Shown here piece by piece: positions 35,687 through 45,305 of a DNA stretch of 64,000 bases. Position 1 is the stretch's first letter. Every line of letters begins with the position of its first letter. The position numbers were made by a program, and so were the translations under genes. Origin of the DNA: Lysobacter avium (GTDB lineage: Bacteria > Pseudomonadota > Gammaproteobacteria > Xanthomonadales > Xanthomonadaceae); contig NZ_CP063657.1 in NCBI RefSeq assembly GCF_015209745.1, forward strand, positions 1,116,001 to 1,180,000. Reading direction: 5' to 3'. Below the pieces are notes generated by a model. It ran no database searches and was not told the origin of the DNA. It worked only from the letters and a program-made list of their open reading frames with translations.

Positions 35687-37171
35687 TCAGCGGGCCGGTG
35701 ACGGAACCGGCGCCGGGCTTGCGGTGCGGGGCAGCATCAGGATCTTGAAGCCGGCGTAGGCGGAGACGACCGCCACCAGCGGACCGACGAGATTGAAGAA
35801 GGCGTAGGGCAGGTAATCCATGGTCGCCACGCCCAGCGTGGCAGCCATGTAGGCGCCGCAGGTGTTCCACGGCACCAGCGGCGAGGTGATCGTGCCGCCG
35901 TCTTCCAGCGCGCGCGACAGATTGACGGGAGCGAGGCCGCGGCGCTTGTATTCAGGCGCGAACAGCCGCCCGGTGAGCACGATCGCCATGTACTGGTCGG
36001 CGGCCACGATGTTCGCGCCGATGGCGGTGGCCAGGGTCGCGGCGATCAGTGAGCCGGCCGACCTGGCCGCCTTGAGTACGCTGCGGATCATCCGCTCAAG
36101 CAGTCCGGCGCGCTCCATGACGGCGCCAAAGCCCATCGCGCAGATGATCAGCCAGATGGTGTTGAGCATGCTGATCATGCCGCCACGGCTGAGCAGGTCA
36201 TCCACCGGGCCCACGCCGGTCTGGCCGTGGTAGCCGTCGAACATCGCCGTCCAGGCTCCCGCCAGCAGCGCCATCGGCCGCGACAGCGCCTCGTTGTCGG
36301 CCAGCTGGAGCACCACGTCGGGCTGGAAGACCACCGCGAACACCGCGCCCAGCAGTGCGCCGATCAGGATCGACGGGTAGGCCGGGAAGCCGGTGATGGC
36401 CAGGGCGAACACCACCACCATCGGTATCAAAAGGTGCGCGCCGAGAGAGTATTGCTGACCCAGTACCTGCGGCAGGTTGCCGAAGGCCTGGTCGGTCGCC
36501 AGCTCGCGGGCCTCGCCCAGGCCGATCACGGTGAACAGGATCAGGGCGATGACGATGCTCGGTACCGTGGTCCACAGCATGTGGCGGATGTGCGAGAACA
36601 ACTCGCTGCCGGCCGCGGCGGGCGCGATGTTGGTGGTGTCCGACAGCGGCGAGATCTTGTCACCGAAATAGCCGCCGGAGATCACCGCCCCGGCCGTCAC
36701 CGCCGGTGACATGTCCAGGCCCTGGGCAACACCGATCAGCGCTACGCCCAGTGTCCCGGCGACGGTCCAGGAGCTGCCGATCACCAGTCCGACGATGGCG
36801 CAGATCAGGCATGCAGCGGGATAGAAATAGGACGGATGGAGCAGCTTGAGCCCGTAGACGATCATCGTCGGCACGGTGCCGCTGAGGATCCAGGTGCCGA
36901 TGAGCGCGCCCACCGCCAGCAGGATGAAGATCGGTCCGATCGCCAGCGAGATGCCGTGGACCATGCCTTCCTGGATGTCGTCCCACTTCAGACCGTTGCG
37001 GATGCCGATGATCGCCGCGACACCGCCCGCCAGCATCAGCGATACCTGGTTGGCTCCCGAGGAGGCATTGTCGGAAAACAGGTAGACGCCGGTCGCCAGC
37101 GCGATGGCAAGACACAGTAGCGGCAACAGCGCCTGGAACAGCGATGGCTGGCGAACCGGTCGTGGGCTCAT
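35687..37171 (-). CDS. nhaC: NhaC-family Na+/H+ antiporter
   Basis: The start at 37171 (MSPRPVRQPSLFQALLPLLC) is the first ATG after an open stretch with no supported start. The 494-residue protein has about 12 membrane helices and NhaC-family blocks: AIGPIFILLAVGALIGTWIL, VPTMIVYGLKLLHPSYF, GSSWTVAGTLGVALIG, GAVISGGYFGDKISPLSDTT and SPLVPWNTCGAYM. Some relatives exchange organic acids (for example malate/lactate) rather than only sodium and protons. It precedes the NSS gene by 26 bp, suggesting that sodium cycling is coupled to the symporter. Confidence 0.88.
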   Translation of the reverse strand: MSPRPVRQPSLFQALLPLLCLAIALATGVYLFSDNASSGANQVSLMLAGGVAAIIGIRNGLKWDDIQEGMVHGISLAIGPIFILLAVGALIGTWILSGTVPTMIVYGLKLLHPSYFYPAACLICAIVGLVIGSSWTVAGTLGVALIGVAQGLDMSPAVTAGAVISGGYFGDKISPLSDTTNIAPAAAGSELFSHIRHMLWTTVPSIVIALILFTVIGLGEARELATDQAFGNLPQVLGQQYSLGAHLLIPMVVVFALAITGFPAYPSILIGALLGAVFAVVFQPDVVLQLADNEALSRPMALLAGAWTAMFDGYHGQTGVGPVDDLLSRGGMISMLNTIWLIICAMGFGAVMERAGLLERMIRSVLKAARSAGSLIAATLATAIGANIVAADQYMAIVLTGRLFAPEYKRRGLAPVNLSRALEDGGTITSPLVPWNTCGAYMAATLGVATMDYLPYAFFNLVGPLVAVVSAYAGFKILMLPRTASPAPVPSPAR

Positions 37172-37351
37172 GCAGCCGACCTGATCAACAAGCGAGTCTT
37201 TGACATGGATTCCCCAACGACTGTTCAGTGGCGACGGTGGCTGCGTTCTGTCACGTCGCGCGAGCAGCATGCGGGCCAGTGGCGGATCACCTTACCCCAG
37301 TGGTGAAACGGGCGGCAAGCCGCGCGCGCGCTGGCCGGGACATGCGCGTGC

Positions 37352-38590
37352 TCAGTAGAGAATGCGGGTGCGCAGCGTGCCCGGAATCGCCTTCAACAGG
37401 CTCTTCAGCTCGTCGCCCTGCGCGCCCGTCGCGCTCACATCGATCACGACGTAGCCGACCTCGGGGTTGGTGCGCAGGTACTGGCCGTCGATGTTGAGGC
37501 CGAGCTGGGAGAAGATCTCGTTGATCCGCGACAGTACGCCAGGTACGTTGCGGTGGATATGTAGCAACCGCAGGCTGCCCTCGTGCCCGGGCAGGGTGAC
37601 TTCGGGGAAGTTCACCGCCGACAGGGTGGTGCCGTTGTCGCTGTAGCGGACCAGTTTTGCCGCTACCTCCAGGCCGATGTTGTCCTGCGCCTCCAGCGTG
37701 CTGCCACCGACGTGCGGGGTCAGGATCACGTTGTCGATGCCCACCAGCGGGCTGCTGAAGAGGTCCTGGTTGCTGCCCGGCTCGACCGGGAATACGTCGA
37801 CCGCTGCGCCGCCAAGCCGACCGTCCCGGAGCGCGGCGGCGAGTGCGTCCACGTCGACCACGGTGCCGCGTGCGGCGTTGATGAGGTGCGCGCCCGGACG
37901 CATCCGTGCGATCTGTCCGGCGCCGATCATGTTGCGCGTGGCCGGCGTCTCGGGCACGTGCAGCGTGACCACGTCGCTGCGTTCCAGCAGGTCCTCCAGA
38001 CTTGCGGCGGGGTGCGCGTTGCCCAGCGTCAACTTGTCCTCGATGTCATGGAACAGCACGTGCATGCCCAAGGCCTCGGCGATCACGCCGACCTGGGTAC
38101 CGATGTGGCCGTAGCCGACGATGCCGATGGTCTTGCCGCGCGCCTCGTGGCTGCCGGTGGCGCTCTTGATCCAGCCGCCGCGATGGCAGGCGGCATTCTT
38201 CTGCGGGATTCCGCGCAACAGCATGATGGTTTCGGCGATCACCAGCTCGGCGACGCTGCGGGTGTTGGAGTAGGGCGCGTTGAACACCGGGATGCCGGCC
38301 AGTTCGGCGGCTTCAAGGTCGACCTGGCTGGTGCCGATGCAGAAGCAGCCGATCGCGATCAGGCGCGGGGCGTGGGCGAGCACGTCTGCCGTCAGGTGCG
38401 TGCGCGAGCGGATGCCGACGATGTGCGCCTCGGCGATCTCGCGCTTGAGCTGGTCTTCTGGCAGCGCCTTGTCGTGCTGCACGATCTGCGAGTAGCCGGC
38501 TTCGCGGAACCGCTCCACCGCGTTCTGGCTGACGCCCTCCAGCAACAGGACGCGGATGTCGGTTTTCGGGTAGGACGTCTTCTTGGTCAC
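37352..38590 (-). CDS. serA: D-3-phosphoglycerate dehydrogenase
   Basis: The GTG at 38590 gives 412 residues, close to E. coli SerA (410), and starts VTKKTSYPKTDIRVLLLEGV. It shows IAIGCFCIGTSQVDL, YSNTRSVAELVIAETIMLLR, NAD-binding GIVGYGHIGTQVGVIAEALG, INAARGTVVDVDAL, LTPHVGGSTLEAQ (catalytic His) and a C-terminal ACT domain (RLLHIHRNVPGVLSRINEIF), so serine feedback is likely. It catalyses the first step of serine synthesis and can reduce 2-oxoglutarate to D-2-hydroxyglutarate. It is divergent from the D-2-hydroxyglutarate dehydrogenase gene. Confidence 0.94.
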   Translation of the reverse strand: MTKKTSYPKTDIRVLLLEGVSQNAVERFREAGYSQIVQHDKALPEDQLKREIAEAHIVGIRSRTHLTADVLAHAPRLIAIGCFCIGTSQVDLEAAELAGIPVFNAPYSNTRSVAELVIAETIMLLRGIPQKNAACHRGGWIKSATGSHEARGKTIGIVGYGHIGTQVGVIAEALGMHVLFHDIEDKLTLGNAHPAASLEDLLERSDVVTLHVPETPATRNMIGAGQIARMRPGAHLINAARGTVVDVDALAAALRDGRLGGAAVDVFPVEPGSNQDLFSSPLVGIDNVILTPHVGGSTLEAQDNIGLEVAAKLVRYSDNGTTLSAVNFPEVTLPGHEGSLRLLHIHRNVPGVLSRINEIFSQLGLNIDGQYLRTNPEVGYVVIDVSATGAQGDELKSLLKAIPGTLRTRILY

Positions 38591-38718
38591 GGCGGCTGCA
38601 GGGGGAAAGTGGACTCCGAATATCGCAGAAACGGCGTGCGTTTGCTGCGACGCAGCACTGGACGTGGCCGACGGGCTGCTGGCACGCTGCATGGGACGTC
38701 CTTGAAGGCCTGGCCACA

Positions 38719-40118
38719 ATGAGTTCTCCAGTCACCGCATCCCTGCTTGCCGCCGTGCCCGGGCTGGTGCTCAAAACCGATCCCGCCGATCTGCAGCATT
38801 ACGGCCGCGACTGGACCCGGCGCTGGGTTCCTGCACCACTCGCAATCGCGTTTCCCGAATCCGCGCAGCAGGTGCAGGCGATCGTGCGCTGGGCGCGTGG
38901 GGAAGGCGTTGGGATCGTGCCTTCGGGCGGGCGCACCGGGCTGTCCGGCGGTGCCGTGGCGGCGCATGGCGAGCTGGTCCTGAGCCTGGAGCGCATGGCG
39001 AAGGTGCTCGGCTTCGACGCGGTGGACCGCACGCTGACGGTGCAGGCCGGCACCCCGCTGGAAGCGGTGCACAACGCCGCGCGCGAGCAGGCCCTGTCCT
39101 ACCCGGTCGACTTCGCCTCGCGCGGCTCGTGCTCCATCGGCGGCACCGTCGCGACCAATGCCGGCGGCATCCGGGTGATTCGTTACGGCAACACGCGCGA
39201 GTGGATCGCAGGCCTGAAGGTGGTGACCGGCGCCGGCGAGCTGCTCGAGCTCAACCGCTCATTGATCAAGAACTCGAGCGGCTATGACCTGCGCCATCTG
39301 TTCATCGGCTCGGAAGGCACGCTGGGGATCGTGGTCGAGGCCACCCTGCGGCTGACGGCGCTGCCCGCGCCGACCAACGTGATGTTGCTGGCGCTGCCGT
39401 CCTTCGAGGCGCTGATGGACGTGTTCGCGATACTGCGCAGCCATCTCGCGCTGGAGGCGTTCGAGTTCTTTACCGACCGCGCGCTGGCGCACGTGCTCGC
39501 GCATGGCGCGCAGGCCCCTTTTGCCGAGGTCCATCCCTATTACGTGGTGGCCGAGTTCGAGGCGGCCGACGAAGCGCAGGAAGCCGCCGCGCTGGCCGCG
39601 TTCGAAGCCTGCGCAGAGGCGGGCCTGGTCAGCGACGCCGTGCTGAGCAGCAGCGACGCGCAGGCCGCGCAGCTGTGGCGCCTGCGCGAAGGCATCACCG
39701 AAAGCCTGGCCGCGTTCCGTCCCTACAAGAATGATGTCTCGGTGCGCGTCTCGGCGATGCCGGCGTTCCTGGCGGAGGCCCAAGCGCTGCTGACGGCCGG
39801 CTACCCGGGTTTTGAAGTCGTCTGGTTCGGCCATATCGGCGATGGCAACCTGCACATCAACGTGCTCACCCCGAGGGCATGGGGGAGACCGAGTTTGTCG
39901 CGCGTTGCAGCGAGGTCACCGACACGCTGGCCGACATCCTCCAGCGCCATGGCGGCAGCATTTCGGCCGAGCACGGCATCGGACTGGTCAAGAAGCCGTG
40001 GCTGGAGAGCACCCGCAGCGCGGAGGAAATCGCAGTAATGCGCGGCATCCGCCAGGTGCTCGACCCGTCGGGAATCATGAATCCCGGCAAGTTGTTCGAC
40101 AGCCACTCCGGGGCGTAG
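38719..40118 (+). pseudogene. D-2-hydroxyglutarate dehydrogenase-like FAD oxidase, frameshifted near its 3' end
   Basis: The frame from 38719 encodes a FAD_binding_4 domain (VPSGGRTGLSGGAVAAHGEL, VDFASRGSCSIGGTVATNAG, IKNSSGYDLRHLFIGSEGTL) and most of the FAD-oxidase C domain up to WFGHIGDGNLHINVLTP. At 39870-39873 the reading then shifts: the family C-terminus (GMGETEFVARCSE, SISAEHGIGLVKKPWL, PSGIMNPGKLFD) continues in another frame to 40118. A single missing C in the run ACCCCGAG explains it. The gene is either a recent pseudogene or a sequencing error. Placement beside serA supports a role in recycling D-2-hydroxyglutarate made by SerA. Confidence 0.85.
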
Positions 40119-40208
40119 GTGGCCCTGCGCTGCGCCGGGCATGCGGATCGTGCGCTGCAGCGGTACCCTCTGCGCGCAACGGTCTTTTCCGCCACGAGTC
40201 TTCCGCCA

Positions 40209-40529
40209 ATGATCGGATTCCGCCTGCTCGCTGTCCTGGTGCTCTGCACTGCCTCCGCCGGCGCGTTTGCGTCCGCCACGTCCACGACCTCCGACGCGAT
40301 CAGCGGCGCGGTGAAGGGCACGTCCAACGGGGTGTCGGCCAGCAGCGGGTCCTTCAGCGACGACCGCGTTGTGCTGGCTGCCCGCGATGATGCCGCCAGC
40401 TTTGTCGCCAGCGACGGCGCGATCCGCGGCGTCCAGCTGGAGGCGGCACTGGCGTTGCTGCGCGCCGAACTGCCCCAGGCGGACGGTGCCAGTGACCTTG
40501 CGCTGGCGCAGGCGATCCTCGCGTTCTGA
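40209..40529 (+). CDS. DUF2388-family exported protein
   Basis: The ATG at 40209 gives a 106-residue protein with a signal peptide (MIGFRLLAVLVLCTASAGAF, cleavage near AFASA). The DUF2388 core follows: VVLAARDDAASFVASDGAIR and GVQLEAALALLRAELP. The role of the family is unknown. It lies 102 bp upstream of the DUF4105 gene on the same strand, a combination also met in pseudomonads. Confidence 0.78.
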   Translation: MIGFRLLAVLVLCTASAGAFASATSTTSDAISGAVKGTSNGVSASSGSFSDDRVVLAARDDAASFVASDGAIRGVQLEAALALLRAELPQADGASDLALAQAILAF

Positions 40530-40631
40530 TCGGCGCCCTGGGGTGCCTGTAATTTGCGGCTGCGGTGCGTGTTCGCGTCTTAGGCGTTTCTGCACCCCCC
40601 AAGCATCCATGGCGCGGATGAGGCACTTGGT

Positions 40632-42548
40632 GTGAACCGTATCGCCGGTGGGGTGCCGCGCCTGTGCGGCTTGGTGCTGGCGGCGGGATTGTGGTGCCCG
40701 TGGGGCGCCGCCCACGCCGGGTTGCGGCTGGAACTCGATGCCGACGGCCTCAGCGCACAGCAGGTGGCCGCCACCCAAGGTCTACTGGACGACGCGCGCA
40801 GCCGCTTGCCGCCCTCACTGCTGGCGCAGACAGACCGGACCCTTACTGTTGGATGGAGCGACCGGTTGCCGCATGCGACCACCGGCCGCGCGCGGTCCCG
40901 GGCACTGCTGCTCAACCGGCGACTGCTGCCAGTGCTGGAGGCGGAACTTGCCGCTTCGTCCCACCAGGTGGGCGCGTCGCAGAACCGCGTCGCTCATCCA
41001 CCTGGCGCAGCCCGGAGCGCACGCACCGAGATGCTGGCGACCTTGCTGCACGAGGTGGCGCATTTCCACGACCGCCACACGGGGCTTTCCGCAGATCCCC
41101 GTCTGCTCGATCTCGCCGGCTGGCAGGTCAAGGTCAAGCGGCCGCGTGCCCGCGCGTCGGAGAACCCGTTTGTTGACCGCACGCCCGATCCGTATGAGCT
41201 GACCAGCCCGCGCGAGTTCGTCGCGGTCAACCTGGAATATTTCCTGCTGGACCCGGAGTACGCCTGCCGCCGCCCGGGGCTGCACCGCTACTTCAGCATG
41301 CACTTCGGCTGGGCACCGCCGCACGAGGACTGCTCACCGGGCTTCACCTATCTCGCGGTGGATGCCGACGGCGATATCGCAGGCGACGACGCCGCGCTGG
41401 CGACGCTGGACCCGGCGCGGGTGACCTCGATCGAATACCTGCTGGCCGAGGGCAACAGCGAGCCGATGAGCCGCTGGGGCCACAGCATGCTACGCCTGGT
41501 CGTGTGCGCGCCTGGGCGGCCGCCGGGGCCGGACTGCCGGCTGGATCTGCATCACCATGTGGTGCTGTCGTTCCGTGCCTTTGTCGACGACGTGCAGCTG
41601 TCCAGCTGGCGCGGCCTGACGGGTTCGTATCCCTCGCGCCTGTTCGTGCTGCCGCTGGCGCAGGTGGTCGACGAGTACACGCGCGACCAGCTGCGCGGAC
41701 TCCAGTCCATTCCATTGCAACTGGAGCGCGACGAGATCGCCGCGCTGCTGGAGCGTGCAGCCCGGCTGCACTGGAGTTACGACGGGCGCTACTACTTCAT
41801 CAGCAACAACTGCGCGGTGGAGACGTTCAAGCTGCTGCACGATGGCGTCCCGCGACTGGCGCAGGCGCGCATTGATGCGATCACGCCGACGGGTCTGTTG
41901 CGCAAGCTCGAACGAGCCGATATCGCCAATGCGGGCGTGCTTGAGGACGCCGCGGAAGCGCGCCGACTCGGTTATCGGTTCGACTCCCTGCGCGAGCGTT
42001 ACCAGGTGATGTTCGAGATCGCGCGCGGCGAACTGGCGCTGCCGCAAACGAGGGTGGAAGACTGGTTCGCGCTGGGTGCTTCCGCCCGCCGCGCCCGTTT
42101 TGACCAAGCCGGCACCCGCGCGACGGCGGCGCTGCTGTTGCTGGAAGAGTCGGCGCGGCGTCGGCAGCTGGTGTTGGCACGGCAGGAGTTGAAACGCCGT
42201 TTCCTGGATGCGCGCGGCGACCCGGAGGCGGGCGCGTTCGCGGACGTCGATGCCACACTGCGGCGGATCCTTGCTCACAGCGGGTTCCTCAGTCGACCGG
42301 CCATGCTCTTCGCCGGCAAGCCGGGCTACGGTCTGCCGCAGCCAGCGGAAATCGATGCACTGCAAACCGACGCCGCCACCCGAACCCGGCGCCTGGCGGC
42401 ACTGGGCAACCAACTGACCTCGGGGGTGGAGGCGCTGCTGGATCCCGCCGTGCGCGACGAACTCGCCGCGACGGCAGAAAACCTGCAGTCGCTGCGCGCC
42501 CAGATGAGTCGGCTCAACCGCGAGGCCGGCGGGCTGGAACTGCCGTAA
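40632..42548 (+). CDS. DUF4105-family exported protein with an HExxH motif
   Basis: The GTG at 40632 starts a 638-residue protein with a signal peptide (cleavage near AAHAG, residue 29). The N-terminal part holds a zinc-metallopeptidase-like motif (TLLHEVAHFHDRHTG, about residues 137-151) and EFVAVNLEYFLLDPEYACRR. The central DUF4105 domain has EGNSEPMSRWGHSMLRLVVC, LSFRAFVDDVQLSSWRGLTG and YYFISNNCAVETFKLL (conserved Cys). The C-terminal part is helical. It may process a cell-envelope component, but no reaction is established. Confidence 0.8.
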   Translation: MNRIAGGVPRLCGLVLAAGLWCPWGAAHAGLRLELDADGLSAQQVAATQGLLDDARSRLPPSLLAQTDRTLTVGWSDRLPHATTGRARSRALLLNRRLLPVLEAELAASSHQVGASQNRVAHPPGAARSARTEMLATLLHEVAHFHDRHTGLSADPRLLDLAGWQVKVKRPRARASENPFVDRTPDPYELTSPREFVAVNLEYFLLDPEYACRRPGLHRYFSMHFGWAPPHEDCSPGFTYLAVDADGDIAGDDAALATLDPARVTSIEYLLAEGNSEPMSRWGHSMLRLVVCAPGRPPGPDCRLDLHHHVVLSFRAFVDDVQLSSWRGLTGSYPSRLFVLPLAQVVDEYTRDQLRGLQSIPLQLERDEIAALLERAARLHWSYDGRYYFISNNCAVETFKLLHDGVPRLAQARIDAITPTGLLRKLERADIANAGVLEDAAEARRLGYRFDSLRERYQVMFEIARGELALPQTRVEDWFALGASARRARFDQAGTRATAALLLLEESARRRQLVLARQELKRRFLDARGDPEAGAFADVDATLRRILAHSGFLSRPAMLFAGKPGYGLPQPAEIDALQTDAATRTRRLAALGNQLTSGVEALLDPAVRDELAATAENLQSLRAQMSRLNREAGGLELP

Positions 42549-42654
42549 GCCGCAGCTCGTGGCATCGTTGCCACGCGACCGACTCGACCCGTCACCTGTC
42601 ACAGCCGCAGTCGCAGCCTCAGCCGCCGACAGATGCCGATTTCGTTGCGTCCAC

Positions 42655-43221
42655 TCAGTCCGCGCGGCCGGCAAACTCGCCGCTGCTGGTGCTGACCAGG
42701 ACCCGCTCGCCGGTGGCGATGTACTCGGGAACCATGATCTCCAGGCCGGTCGACAGGCGCGCCGGCTTGGGCCGCTTGGTCGCCGTGCCGCCCTTGAGCT
42801 CGGGCGGCGTCTCGATGACTTCCATCGCCACGCTCGCCGGCAACTGCAGCCCGACCGGCAGGTCGTCGATGATCTGCACGTAGCAACCCGACAGGTCGTC
42901 GACGATGTAGCCGGCGTCGTCGCCGACCGTCGCCGCGTCCAGCGTGTAGGGCGTGTAGTCCTCGTCGTCCAGGAACACGAACGCGTCGCCGTCCTTGTAG
43001 GAGTAGGTGACCTGGCGCCGGCTGAGCTCGACTTCCCTGAGCTCGTCGTCGCCGCCCAGGCTCAGGTCGAACTTGGTGCCGCCGGGCACCGAGTACATGG
43101 TGAAGCGGAACTTGACGTTGCCGCCGCGGCCCTGCGCAGCGCTGCGCTCGATGTCGCGCACCTGGTAGACGGTGCCGTTGTGCTCGACCACGTTTCCTTT
43201 CTTGACGTCGTAGGCTTTCAT
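42655..43221 (-). CDS. efpL: Elongation factor P-like protein (EfpL/YeiP)
   Basis: The ATG at 43221 ([20 protein letters not shown]) overlaps the stop of the upstream gene by 4 bp. The 188-residue, three-domain protein matches YeiP: the tip loop carries [14 protein letters not shown] rather than the lysine loop of EF-P, YVFMD-like [20 protein letters not shown] follows, and the C-terminus is [20 protein letters not shown]...GRAD. EfpL relieves ribosome stalling at certain XPP motifs without the modification needed by EF-P. It is the last gene of an SDR-membrane protein-efpL run. Confidence 0.9.
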   Translation of the reverse strand: MKAYDVKKGNVVEHNGTVYQVRDIERSAAQGRGGNVKFRFTMYSVPGGTKFDLSLGGDDELREVELSRRQVTYSYKDGDAFVFLDDEDYTPYTLDAATVGDDAGYIVDDLSGCYVQIIDDLPVGLQLPASVAMEVIETPPELKGGTATKRPKPARLSTGLEIMVPEYIATGERVLVSTSSGEFAGRAD

Positions 43222-43511
43222 TCTTGTTCTTCTGCAGGTGGAAGCGCACGGTAGATGCGCTCGTTGAGGATCCAGGTGATCGCTGCCCAGGCCGTGCCGC
43301 CAAACGCGCACAGCACCGCGGCGACGCCGATCAACAGTTCAAAGCGGGGGTTGCCGAAGCCGAATTTCGACCACATCAGCACGGCCATCAGCGCGAACAT
43401 GCCGCCGCCCCAGACCAGCAGGCCACGCACCACCACGAACCGGCGCATGCCGCGTGCACGGATGGCCGGCCAGCGCCGCGCCAGCCGGGACGTGCGCCGG
43501 CCGCCGGGCAT
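43218..43511 (-). CDS. Small two-helix membrane protein
   Basis: The ATG at 43511 shares one base with the stop of the SDR gene (TGATG). The 97-residue protein has a strongly basic N-terminus ([20 protein letters not shown]), two hydrophobic helices (about residues 27-45 and 56-77) and the tail [12 protein letters not shown] do not recognise a family. Overlaps at both ends show tight coupling to the SDR gene and efpL. Confidence 0.7.
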   Translation of the reverse strand: MPGGRRTSRLARRWPAIRARGMRRFVVVRGLLVWGGGMFALMAVLMWSKFGFGNPRFELLIGVAAVLCAFGGTAWAAITWILNERIYRALPPAEEQE

Positions 43512-44281
43512 CACTTGGGCGCCAGGCGCGTCGCCCCATCCAGGCGGATGGTCTCACCATTGAGGTAGGTGTTGCCGAGGATGTAGGCGACCAGGTCGGC
43601 GAACTCCTCCGGCTTGCCCAGGCGCGAGGGGAACGGGATCGTGGCGGCCAGCGATTCCTGCACGGCCTCGGGCATGCCGTCCACCATCGGGGTCCAGAAC
43701 ACGCCGGGGGCGATGGTCATCACGCGGATGCCGAACCTCGACAGCTCGCGCGCCATCGGCAGCGTCATGCCGACCACGCCGCCCTTGGAGGCGGAGTAGG
43801 CAGCCTGGCCGATCTGGCCCTCGTAGGCCGCCACGGAGGCGGTGTTGACGATCACGCCGCGCTCGCCGTCGGTACCGGGCTCGTTGTTCTGCATCACGTC
43901 GGCGGCCGCCTTGGCGACGTTGAAGCTGCCGACCAGGTTGACCATCACCGTGGTCTGGAAGCGTGACAGCGGCATCGGCCCGTCGCGACCGAGTACGCGG
44001 CCGGCGCCCAGGATGCCGGCGCAGTTGACGGCGACGTTGAGGCCACCCAGGAAGTCGCGCGCATTGGCGACGTTTTCCACCACGAGCGCTTCGTCGGACA
44101 CATCGGTGGCGAAGAAACGCGCATTGGACTCGCCCAATTCAGCGACGGCCTCCGCGCCCTTGTCGGCGTTGACGTCAAACAGCGCGACCTTCGCGCCCTG
44201 GCCAACCAGGTGGCGGGCGACGGCCAGGCCGAGGCCGGAGACACCGCCGGTGATGATGGCGCGGGTATCGGAGAGCTTCAT
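43511..44281 (-). CDS. Short-chain dehydrogenase, 3-hydroxyacyl-CoA dehydrogenase (HSD10-like)
   Basis: The 256-residue SDR has the NAD-binding AIITGGVSGLGLAVARHLV, ATDVSDE, NVAVNCAGILGAG, NTASVAAYEGQ and the catalytic AAYSASKGGVVGM (Tyr-x3-Lys), and the PGVFWTPMVDGMPEAVQESL segment shared with HSD17B10-type enzymes. These act on 2-methyl-3-hydroxybutyryl-CoA or other short acyl-CoAs. It follows HMG-CoA lyase by 136 bp on the same strand, consistent with branched-chain amino-acid or fatty-acid breakdown. Confidence 0.86.
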   Translation of the reverse strand: MKLSDTRAIITGGVSGLGLAVARHLVGQGAKVALFDVNADKGAEAVAELGESNARFFATDVSDEALVVENVANARDFLGGLNVAVNCAGILGAGRVLGRDGPMPLSRFQTTVMVNLVGSFNVAKAAADVMQNNEPGTDGERGVIVNTASVAAYEGQIGQAAYSASKGGVVGMTLPMARELSRFGIRVMTIAPGVFWTPMVDGMPEAVQESLAATIPFPSRLGKPEEFADLVAYILGNTYLNGETIRLDGATRLAPK

Positions 44282-44417
44282 GCGGGATCCTGCGGACGAA
44301 AGACCCTGATTCTAGGACATTCGTCCGCCGACATTTGCCTCGGCGCAGGCGGTGGGGTCTCAGCTCGTGCGGCTGGACGTGTGCCCCGGCGGCCCCAATC
44401 AATCGGTGATGTCGCCG

Positions 44418-45305
44418 TCAGGCCAGCGCACGGCCAACCTTGCTGCCGGTCTCGCGCCCCAGCAGCGTGGCCAGCCACCGCCCCGTTTCGGCCAGCAGCC
44501 CCAGGTCGATGCCGGTCTCGACGCCCAGTCCCTGCAGCATGTAGACGACATCCTCGCTGGCGACATTGCCGCTGGCACCCTTGGCGTACGGACAACCGCC
44601 CACGCCCGACACCGCCGAGTCCACCACGCCGACGCCTTCCTCCAGGCACGCGAGGATATTGGCCAGTGCCTGCCCGTAGGTGTCGTGGAAATGCACCGCG
44701 AGAGCGTCCATCGGCACTTCGCTGGCGACCGCACGCAGCATCGCGCGCGCCTTGCCGGGCGTGCCGATGCCGATCGTGTCGCCCAGGGACACCTCGTAGC
44801 ATCCCATCTGGTGCAGCTCGCGGGCGACGCGGACCACCTCGGCGACCGGCACCTCGCCCTGGTAGGGGCAGCCCAGCACCGTGGACACGTATCCGCGGAC
44901 CCTGATGCCATCGGCTTTCGCACGCGCCATCACCGGCTCGAACCTGGCCAGCGACTCGGCGATCGAAGCATTGATGTTCTTCTGGTTGAACGCCTCGGAG
45001 GCCGCGCTGAATACCGCGATCTCCTCCACGCCCACCGCCAGCGCGCGCTCGTAGCCGCGCTCGTTGGGCACGAGCACTGGATAGTGGACCCCAGGCTTGC
45101 GGGTGATCCCGGCGAACACCTCGGCGGCGTCGGCCAGCTGCGGTACCCATTTGGGGCTGACGAAGCTGGTCGCCTCGATGCTCTGCAGGCCGGTCGCCGA
45201 CAGCCGGTCGATCAGCGCGATCTTGTCGGCGGTCGCGACGATCGTCTTCTCGTTCTGCAGCCCGTCGCGCGCACCGACCTCGACGATGCGTACCGCGGGC
45301 TTCAT
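44418..45305 (-). CDS. mvaB: Hydroxymethylglutaryl-CoA lyase
   Basis: The 295-residue TIM-barrel enzyme has VRIVEVGARDGLQNEKTIVA (catalytic Arg/Asp), SFVSPKWVPQLADAAEVF, the helix SEAFNQKNINASIAESLARF, VSLGDTIGIGTPG, HFHDTYGQALANI (metal His-x-His) and the signature SAVSGVGGCPYAKGASGN with the active-site Cys. It splits HMG-CoA to acetoacetate and acetyl-CoA, the last step of leucine catabolism. The start overlaps the carboxylase alpha stop by 4 bp. Confidence 0.95.
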   Translation of the reverse strand: MKPAVRIVEVGARDGLQNEKTIVATADKIALIDRLSATGLQSIEATSFVSPKWVPQLADAAEVFAGITRKPGVHYPVLVPNERGYERALAVGVEEIAVFSAASEAFNQKNINASIAESLARFEPVMARAKADGIRVRGYVSTVLGCPYQGEVPVAEVVRVARELHQMGCYEVSLGDTIGIGTPGKARAMLRAVASEVPMDALAVHFHDTYGQALANILACLEEGVGVVDSAVSGVGGCPYAKGASGNVASEDVVYMLQGLGVETGIDLGLLAETGRWLATLLGRETGSKVGRALA

